Shown here piece after piece: positions 7,077-11,839 of a DNA stretch of 11,839 bases; the first letter of the stretch is position 1, and the number at the start of each line of letters is the position of its first letter. The notes under the pieces are model-generated. The model was not told where the DNA came from. It searched no databases and saw only the letters and a list, made by a program, of their open reading frames with translations. A program made the position numbers and the translations under genes. Source of the DNA: a bacterium (GTDB lineage Bacteria; Vulcanimicrobiota; CADAWZ01); the NCBI GenBank assembly GCA_024409025.1, contig JAKSUM010000010.1, positions 1 to 11,839 on the forward strand, in the 5' to 3' direction.

Positions 7077-8129
7077 TTAATTTTTAAGAACTATCTTTCC
7101 GCACTCTGCCTCAGGAGACGTAAGGATGGAGAACCCTTCGGCAAATTTTTCAAGAGGCAGAACATGAGTGATTACAGGCGATACATCAAGCCGCTTGGAT
7201 GCAAGAAAATTTCTTACCTCAAACCAGGTCTGGAACATTTTTCTTCCTGTTATTCCGATCAGGTTTATGCCTTTAAATATTATTCCGTTAGCATAATCAA
7301 TAGTAACATCGTTAGACGGAATTCCAAAAGCGGTAAACCTGCCTCCCCTTCTTACAACCTTCAGTCCGGAAGCGATTGCAGAAGGAGCTCCGGACATTTC
7401 AAGAACGACATCGACGCCGGTACCGCCGGTCTTCTCCATTATATATTCCACAGCATCCGTCTCATCAACATGAAGCGTATGATCGGCTCCCATTTTCTTT
7501 GCTATGGAAAGCCTATGCCTGTTCTTTCCAACCACAAAAATTTCAGTAGCGCCCGAAACCCTTGCAACACCGGTCGCAAAAAGCCCTGTAGGGCCTTCTC
7601 CAAAAATCGCAACCGTATGTCCGTTTATGCCGCCTCCCTCAAGAGTTGCATATACGGCATTGCCGAGAGGCTCCTGTATGCTGGCATACTCAAAAGGAAT
7701 AGAAGGATCATTCTTCCAGCATACAACCTCAGGCACAACAGCGTATTCAGCGAAGCATCCGTTAACGTCGACTCCGAGAATCTTCATATCCCTGCATATA
7801 TGCATCTGGCCGGTAAGGCACTGCAGACAATGACCGCAAGGTATATGGGTCTCAGATGAGATTACATCTCCGGGCTTTACTCTGGTAACGCCCTTTCCCA
7901 CTTCAACGACTTCGCCGGCAAATTCATGACCTAAAGTCTGCGGAACATTGGCTATCCTGCCCTCTGCCCAAGGATCCCACCTGTAGATATGCACGTCCGT
8001 GCCGCATATGGAGGTTGCCTTGACCTTTACAAGAACCTCATAAGGGCCAGGCTTAGGAATATCCAGAGTAAGAAGCTCCGCTCCTGCAGCCCTCTTTGTT
8101 TTTACAACAGCTTTCATTGTACCGTTCAT
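7077..8129 (-). CDS. tdh: L-threonine 3-dehydrogenase, zinc MDR type
   Basis: This enzyme oxidises L-threonine with NAD+ to 2-amino-3-ketobutyrate, the substrate of the next enzyme, Kbl. It is a 350-residue zinc alcohol-dehydrogenase-like protein. Catalytic zinc ligands are C42 ([10 protein letters not shown]), H67 and E68 ([13 protein letters not shown]) and E153 (QEPLGNAVY). Structural zinc cysteines are C98, C101, C104 and C112. The NAD-binding glycine motif is [10 protein letters not shown] (176-185), with T where most members have I or [11 protein letters not shown] matches the Tdh-specific region. The 'CGTD...W...WA' pattern together with the kbl partner makes this Tdh rather than sorbitol dehydrogenase. 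The ATG at 8129 has a modest AAGAG site. Met5 (MKAVVK) is a common family start but lacks a ribosome site here. A G/C-rich hairpin lies just upstream. Confidence 0.95.
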   Translation of the reverse strand: MNGTMKAVVKTKRAAGAELLTLDIPKPGPYEVLVKVKATSICGTDVHIYRWDPWAEGRIANVPQTLGHEFAGEVVEVGKGVTRVKPGDVISSETHIPCGHCLQCLTGQMHICRDMKILGVDVNGCFAEYAVVPEVVCWKNDPSIPFEYASIQEPLGNAVYATLEGGGINGHTVAIFGEGPTGLFATGVARVSGATEIFVVGKNRHRLSIAKKMGADHTLHVDETDAVEYIMEKTGGTGVDVVLEMSGAPSAIASGLKVVRRGGRFTAFGIPSNDVTIDYANGIIFKGINLIGITGRKMFQTWFEVRNFLASKRLDVSPVITHVLPLEKFAEGFSILTSPEAECGKIVLKN

Positions 8130-8145
8130 AATGACACTCTTTTCC

Positions 8146-8164
8146 CAGAGGGGTCTTCCCCCTG
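8146..8164 (-). promoter_or_regulatory. Intercistronic G/C hairpin upstream of tdh
   Basis: On the minus strand CAG-GGGG, loop AAGA, CCCC-T-CTG forms a 7-bp stem with one bulged T. It ends 16 bases before the tdh start codon. It is not followed by a T-run, so it is not a normal terminator. It may stabilise the tdh-kbl message or mark a processing site between the upstream gene and tdh. Confidence 0.35.
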
Positions 8165-8182
8165 CCCTTTAAAATTAAAAAA

Positions 8183-9013
8183 TCAGACAATCTGCTCAAA
8201 AAGCAGTCCAGTATTATTTTTCATCGCTTCCTCAGCAAAGACGATTATAGTATTAAGCTGCTTTGCAAATACAAGAGACGCCTTCTCCTCATCCGCAACA
8301 AGCTCGCTGCCCGTAAATCCTGAAGGATCGCTCCATGAGGGGAATTTTCCCAATACAGGCACAAACGTATGCATCTTTCCTGTATCGGAAATACCGTAAA
8401 CTCCGAAGCCCTGCTTGTAGAGCTTCTTGAATGAATATGGAGCCTTATTTCCAAAGCTGTCCTTTACGACTATTCCGTCCTTGTTCATGCCCCAGTAATA
8501 TGAATCGGATCCAAACGGGAAAGTTTCCTCCTCCTCCCCCTCCCAAGGATAGTAAAGAGGATTGCCGCCGCCAGTGCCGTCAGGAATCATAACAGGCGAA
8601 TCTCCGTTGAGCACCCTTGCGACAGGCCATTTGATATCCTCAAGCATCTTCTCAAACTCAAGCATCTCCTTATAGAGCTGCCTGACTATGTCAATATCGA
8701 GAAAATCATACTGAAGCCTATAGTTTAGGAGGACAGACTCCGGCATATACTTGACAGTCAGATTAAGGAAAGCGGAAAGGCCGTCAATTTCAATCTGGCA
8801 CCCTTCGCAGTCAAGCCTCAGGTTAAGAGGACACTGGGCACATATGGCCGGCAGGGTCTGTTCTCCGGCCATAAGGTATGCCTGACGGATCATATCCCAC
8901 TGGAATCTTATCTTTCCATTGTCATAAAAATCATCTATCTTTTCCTGATAAGGGCGGCAGGCTCTATAGCTCACCCTGTATACATCCAATTTTATCTTAT
9001 GCCAGGTCTGCAT
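8183..9013 (-). CDS. Hypothetical protein with a CxxC-x7-CxxC motif
   Basis: I do not recognise this 276-residue protein. It has no signal peptide and no membrane segment, so it is probably cytoplasmic. Residues 58-72 carry CAQC and CEGC separated by seven residues, a compact treble-clef or zinc-knuckle-like site. Redox cysteines or an Fe-S cluster are also possible. The N-terminal 130 residues are mostly helical and charged. The middle has an acidic run (EGEEEE, 158-163), and the second half is rich in Tyr, Phe, Gly and Trp and looks beta-structured (YYWGMNKDGIVVKDSFGN). AGGAG is well placed before the ATG at 9013. It is 53 bases upstream of tdh on the same strand with only a hairpin between, so it probably belongs to the tdh-kbl operon. 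There are only 30 bases between it and the serA terminator, and no convincing promoter is visible there. Confidence 0.85.
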   Translation of the reverse strand: MQTWHKIKLDVYRVSYRACRPYQEKIDDFYDNGKIRFQWDMIRQAYLMAGEQTLPAICAQCPLNLRLDCEGCQIEIDGLSAFLNLTVKYMPESVLLNYRLQYDFLDIDIVRQLYKEMLEFEKMLEDIKWPVARVLNGDSPVMIPDGTGGGNPLYYPWEGEEEETFPFGSDSYYWGMNKDGIVVKDSFGNKAPYSFKKLYKQGFGVYGISDTGKMHTFVPVLGKFPSWSDPSGFTGSELVADEEKASLVFAKQLNTIIVFAEEAMKNNTGLLFEQIV

Positions 9014-9043
9014 ATCTTCTCCTGTCAGCGGTTTTAGAAAGAG

Positions 9044-9087
9044 AAAAAAAGCCGCCGCATCTGGCTTTGAGGTCAGCGCGGCAGCTT
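9044..9087 (-). terminator. Rho-independent terminator of serA
   Basis: On the minus strand GCTGCCGC (9085-9078) pairs with GCGGCGGC (9058-9051), 8 bp with one T-G wobble, extended by AA/TT. The 19-base loop is followed by seven Ts. It starts 11 bases after the serA stop codon. Confidence 0.88.
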
Positions 9088-9097
9088 GTGCGATCAG

Positions 9098-10018
9098 TTA
9101 GTTTACTTTGAACTTTGTGATTCCGTCCTTAAGGAATCCGACGCTCTGACGGGCAGCCGCAAGACCTGCATTTATATTTGCTTCAGCAGTCTCTGCGCCC
9201 ATCTTCTTTGGTGTTGAGAGGAATCTGTTGGGATATTTTTCCTTGAGCTCGGCAGCGATAGCGGGAGCTATGTCGGCAGCATATCTGAAATCATTTCTCT
9301 CCTCGAACATTCTTGAAATGCTCTCTTCGTCAACAACTTCTTTTCTTGCAGTATTTATGAGGGTTGCTCCCTTGGGCATAAGTGAAAGAAGAGAATAGTT
9401 GATTGACTTCTTTGTCTGCTCGTTTGCAGGCATATGTATGGATACAAATCTGCACTTGGAATAGAGCTCCTCAGGAGACTCTGCCATTATAACTCCGTCC
9501 TTCTCGAAAACGGCTTTATCCTTTATGAAAGGATCATACGCATATACTGTCATGCCAAGAGCCTTGCCATATCTTGCAGCTATGCGTCCGACATTGCCGT
9601 ATGCATGAATGCCGAGCGTCTTTCCGCTTACCTCGCTTCCGGTTCCGGGAGTGAAGCAGTTTCTGGATACGGCAATCATCATTCCTATAACAAGCTCGGC
9701 AACAGCATTTGAATTCTGGCCGGGAGTGTTCATAACGACAATATTCTTATCAGAGCATGCCTTAAGATCGACATTGTCATATCCGGCTCCGGCTCTTACG
9801 ACGATTTTCAGGTTTTCAGCTGCGGCAACAACCTCAGATGTTACCTTGTCCGAACGGATAATGAGTCCGTCCGCATCCTTGACCGCTTCAAGAAGCTGGG
9901 CCTTGTCTGTATATTTTTCAAGGAGAGCGAATTCATATCCGGCTTCCTCAATAATCTGCTTTATGCCGTTTACGGCTTCCTTTGCGAAAGGTTTTTCTGT
10001 AGCTGTCAATATCTTCAC
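9098..10018 (-). CDS. serA: D-3-phosphoglycerate dehydrogenase, short form with Lys in place of catalytic His
   Basis: This enzyme oxidises 3-phosphoglycerate to 3-phosphohydroxypyruvate, the first step of serine synthesis. At 306 residues it lacks the C-terminal ACT regulatory domain of the 410-residue E. coli enzyme. VVRAGAGYDNVDL (73-85) and NTPGQNSNAVAEL (97-109) are substrate-side motifs. GIHAYGNVG (136-144) is the dinucleotide loop, with His-Ala-Tyr where most members have Ile-Gly-Leu. INTARKEVVDEE (221-232) supplies catalytic R225. The segment that normally reads TPHxG reads TPKKMG (269-274), so K271 stands where the acid/base His is expected. This is the type I recall in Bacteroidetes and Entamoeba. 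The start is GTG, with GAGG ten bases upstream. It has its own promoter region and terminator, so it is a single-gene unit; serC is not adjacent. Confidence 0.92.
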   Translation of the reverse strand: MKILTATEKPFAKEAVNGIKQIIEEAGYEFALLEKYTDKAQLLEAVKDADGLIIRSDKVTSEVVAAAENLKIVVRAGAGYDNVDLKACSDKNIVVMNTPGQNSNAVAELVIGMMIAVSRNCFTPGTGSEVSGKTLGIHAYGNVGRIAARYGKALGMTVYAYDPFIKDKAVFEKDGVIMAESPEELYSKCRFVSIHMPANEQTKKSINYSLLSLMPKGATLINTARKEVVDEESISRMFEERNDFRYAADIAPAIAAELKEKYPNRFLSTPKKMGAETAEANINAGLAAARQSVGFLKDGITKFKVN

Positions 10019-10050
10019 AATAAAACAACCTCACGTTTTTCTATTCCGCA

Positions 10051-10087
10051 CCGAAATGCGTTTATAATGGTTTAATTACTCCGAAAT
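10051..10087 (-). promoter_or_regulatory. Candidate serA promoter with flanking direct repeats
   Basis: The minus strand has TATAAA (10066-10061) as a possible -10, about 45 bases before the GTG. No good -35 is seen at 17 bases (ATATTT). Two copies of CCGAAAT (plus strand, 10051-10057 and 10081-10087) lie exactly 30 bases apart on either side of the -10, close to three helical turns. They could be binding sites for a regulator. The 85-base gap holds no gene. Confidence 0.35.
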
Positions 10088-10104
10088 ATTTTGAAATCCT
10101 GCTG

Positions 10105-10140
10105 AAAAAAAGGCTCAAATCCATAAGGATCCGAGCCTTT
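10105..10140 (-). terminator. Rho-independent terminator of the metalloprotease gene
   Basis: AAAGGCTC (10109-10116) pairs perfectly with GAGCCTTT (10133-10140). An inner stem ATCC/GGAT (10119-10122/10127-10130) sits across a two-by-two internal loop with an ATAA tip. On the minus strand it is followed by a run of seven Ts. It lies 14 bases after the stop codon at 10155. Confidence 0.88.
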
Positions 10141-10154
10141 AATTTTAGTTGGAA

Positions 10155-11831
10155 TTACTCGATTACGGGAAGTCTTTCGATGAACTTCTTGCCGGTATCC
10201 TGAGTCATGGCTCGTGCAGCATATCTTGAGCCGGTGCTCGCGCGTGACCTGAAGCCTTCCTCCATGAGCTTTCCGTCCTTGGCGGCTCCGATGATTCCGA
10301 GCTTTATGTCGGATATCTTCTTGTCATCAATCTTGTCATAGTTGAAGTCAACAAGATTTCCGTTCTTGTCGAAGTCAAGCTTGAGCTCTCCGTCAACGGA
10401 AACGAAGCAGTTCTGGAATTTTCCGAAAGCAGTTCCCTTAAGCTCCACGTCCTGAGAGCATTTGAGGGATACGGACTTGCCACCGTACATATTCTCCTTA
10501 ACATCTCCCATTGAGAAGGCAGCTCCGTCATCAACGCCAAGCTCCTTGCCATGCTTTGAAACGAGCGAAGAAATCTGTCCGGCATCTGCAGGATTAGAGA
10601 TTCTTGCCTTAGGCATCTTCTTCTCAAGCTTGGCAATATCCTTATCGGTTATGATGTTTCTTTCCTTAAAGATCTTCTCCATATCGGCACAGTGCTGTCC
10701 GCCATAGAGAGCCTTGTCGGTCTTGAGCATGTTGAGGGCTACGTCCTTATATTTACACTTGTAATTAGGGCAGTTGTCAACAGCCTTATAGAAGACTCCG
10801 CCGAAATCGCTTCCGGCTTTCTTAAGAGCGGCTTCAGGAGACATTCCGTTTTCAACGTTCGTCTGATAGAAAGCGCTGAGCATGTCATAATCGGCACCGG
10901 AAAGAATTCTTGAGAAGCTGTGGCATTCATTTGCGAGCTTGTCCTCTGTCGTTCTCTGTGGGAGAGTTGAAGGATCAACATAGCTGAAGGTATTTCTGAG
11001 ATCTCTCAGATAATCCTTATCGTCATTGTTAGGATCGCTGTCAATCTTTGCAAGAGCGATTCCGAATTCCTCTCCGACCTTAGAAAGCATATTGGGCTTG
11101 CTGAGGTCTCCGCCTGTCTCAGCTATGATAGACTTAATGTTGTCATCATCCGTGAGGGCAAAGAGGATTGCAGTGGTATCCGCAAGGGCTTCATGGACTG
11201 ACATTGTCTCTGTATCCCAGCCAAGATATCCGGGCTTCATTGCATCAAGGAAGGAATGTCCTACTTCATGGGATACGATATCCGTTGACTGTGAGGTCTG
11301 GACAGTCTTGCCAAGAGGCTTGGAGTCGAAATAGAAGAAGTTTACAGAAGCTTCCTGTCTTGAATAATAGGCATTCATTCCCTCTTTCTTGTGAGGATTG
11401 ACGCCGAGCTTCTCACCCTTGAAAGCCCACTTGGGAGAATGTCCGAGCATGCCTTCAAGCATATTGTAGGTATTGTATGAGGTTGCATAGGCATTTACCT
11501 GATCGAACTGGGGAGTGCCTATTTCATAGAGGTAGTTTCCTTCAAGGTCAGGAATTGCCTTGGGATGAGAGGAATCGATCGAATACATCTTAGGGCCTTC
11601 GATCTTGCTTCCTATCATGCTCTTGGGCATCTCAACCGTTTTAGGCTTGGCTACAGCGGGGTCTTGAGCAAGAATTTTAATCTTTACAGTGTCGCCCTTG
11701 CTCTCTGCAGCGCGCTCGGGAACAGAACCTATCGAAACAGCATCGCCGGGCATTGCAGCCTCTTCCTTATGGGAAGCTATTTTCTGAGGAGCCGCCGCTG
11801 ATGACGATGAAACAGCGGGCGTGTAAATCAT
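10155..11831 (-). CDS. Thermolysin-like (gluzincin) zinc metalloprotease, no signal peptide
   Basis: This is a predicted zinc peptidase of 558 residues. HEVGH (188-192) supplies two zinc histidines and the catalytic Glu. SVHEALAD (211-218) supplies the third ligand E214 in the E-xxx-D form used by thermolysin-type (M4/M36) enzymes. H304 (NECHSFSRIL) is a candidate for the later active-site His. Residues 1-70 are Ser/Ala/Pro/Lys-rich and probably disordered, with no hydrophobic signal peptide. A C-terminal region (about 440-500) carries KSVSLKCSQDVELKG and DGELKLDFDKNGNLVDFNYDK, which look like a beta-rich accessory domain. Seven cysteines are scattered from 303 to 475. Nearly all lysines sampled use AAG, unlike the secretion genes, hinting at strong expression. 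The ATG at 11831 has AGGA too close for a good ribosome site, and the frame stays open to the window edge, so the true start may lie outside. Confidence 0.8.
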   Translation of the reverse strand: MIYTPAVSSSSAAAPQKIASHKEEAAMPGDAVSIGSVPERAAESKGDTVKIKILAQDPAVAKPKTVEMPKSMIGSKIEGPKMYSIDSSHPKAIPDLEGNYLYEIGTPQFDQVNAYATSYNTYNMLEGMLGHSPKWAFKGEKLGVNPHKKEGMNAYYSRQEASVNFFYFDSKPLGKTVQTSQSTDIVSHEVGHSFLDAMKPGYLGWDTETMSVHEALADTTAILFALTDDDNIKSIIAETGGDLSKPNMLSKVGEEFGIALAKIDSDPNNDDKDYLRDLRNTFSYVDPSTLPQRTTEDKLANECHSFSRILSGADYDMLSAFYQTNVENGMSPEAALKKAGSDFGGVFYKAVDNCPNYKCKYKDVALNMLKTDKALYGGQHCADMEKIFKERNIITDKDIAKLEKKMPKARISNPADAGQISSLVSKHGKELGVDDGAAFSMGDVKENMYGGKSVSLKCSQDVELKGTAFGKFQNCFVSVDGELKLDFDKNGNLVDFNYDKIDDKKISDIKLGIIGAAKDGKLMEEGFRSRASTGSRYAARAMTQDTGKKFIERLPVIE

Positions 11832-11839
11832 TCCTATAT

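Noticed and set aside
7041..7859. 272-codon open frame on the plus strand
   Set aside because: It is antisense to tdh, whose zinc and NAD motifs are intact on the minus strand. The frame has no recognisable motif and no good ribosome site.
9014..9043. Promoter for the CxxC gene between the serA terminator and its start
   Set aside because: Only 30 bases are available, with no -10/-35 pair that I could defend. Read-through or a promoter overlapping the terminator remains possible.
10155..11831. Metalloprotease as a substrate of the type II secretion system at the left of the window
   Set aside because: Type II substrates need a Sec or Tat signal peptide, and none is visible. The gene is also distant and in the opposite orientation.
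1..11839. CRISPR array, tRNA, IS element or phage genes
   Set aside because: No regularly spaced repeats, cloverleaf-like sequence, transposase motif or terminal inverted repeats were seen on either strand.

Overview
The window comes from a diderm (Gram-negative-type) bacterium. It begins inside a secretin gene, and secretins work in an outer membrane. By eye the DNA has moderate to slightly low GC, with frequent ATA (Ile) and AGA/AGG (Arg) codons. No rRNA or other marker fixes the phylum. The serA gene resembles the short, ACT-less form I recall from Bacteroidetes, but that is one gene and could have been transferred.

Plus-strand block, 1-3707: the 3' part of a type II secretion/type IV pilus secretin, then the assembly ATPase (GspE/PilB type), then two small exported proteins that are clearly paralogs. 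All four are packed with 3-9 bp gaps and good ribosome binding sites, so they look like one operon. A symmetrical hairpin at 3711-3738 ends it and also serves the convergent gene on the other side.

Minus-strand block, 3740-11831, read right to left. (a) A 558-residue thermolysin-like zinc metalloprotease with no signal peptide, with its own terminator. (b) A 306-residue D-3-phosphoglycerate dehydrogenase in which lysine takes the place of the usual catalytic histidine, with its own promoter region and a strong terminator. (c) A probable operon: an unrecognised CxxC/CxxC protein, L-threonine 3-dehydrogenase (tdh), glycine C-acetyltransferase (kbl), and a small proline-rich/coiled-coil protein, closed by a hairpin terminator. 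Tdh and Kbl together convert threonine to glycine and acetyl-CoA. (d) A HIT-family nucleotide hydrolase/transferase whose stop codon overlaps the start of a DppB/OppB-type ABC permease. The permease has no partner subunits in the window.

Together, SerA (serine made from glycolysis) and Tdh-Kbl (glycine made from threonine) give two routes into the serine/glycine pool, although they appear to be separate transcription units. I see no CRISPR array, tRNA, rRNA, insertion sequence or phage gene. The least explained items are the paired exported paralogs behind the secretion ATPase, the signal-less metalloprotease, and the two unknown proteins flanking tdh-kbl. I do not see a clearly new multi-gene defence or mobile system.
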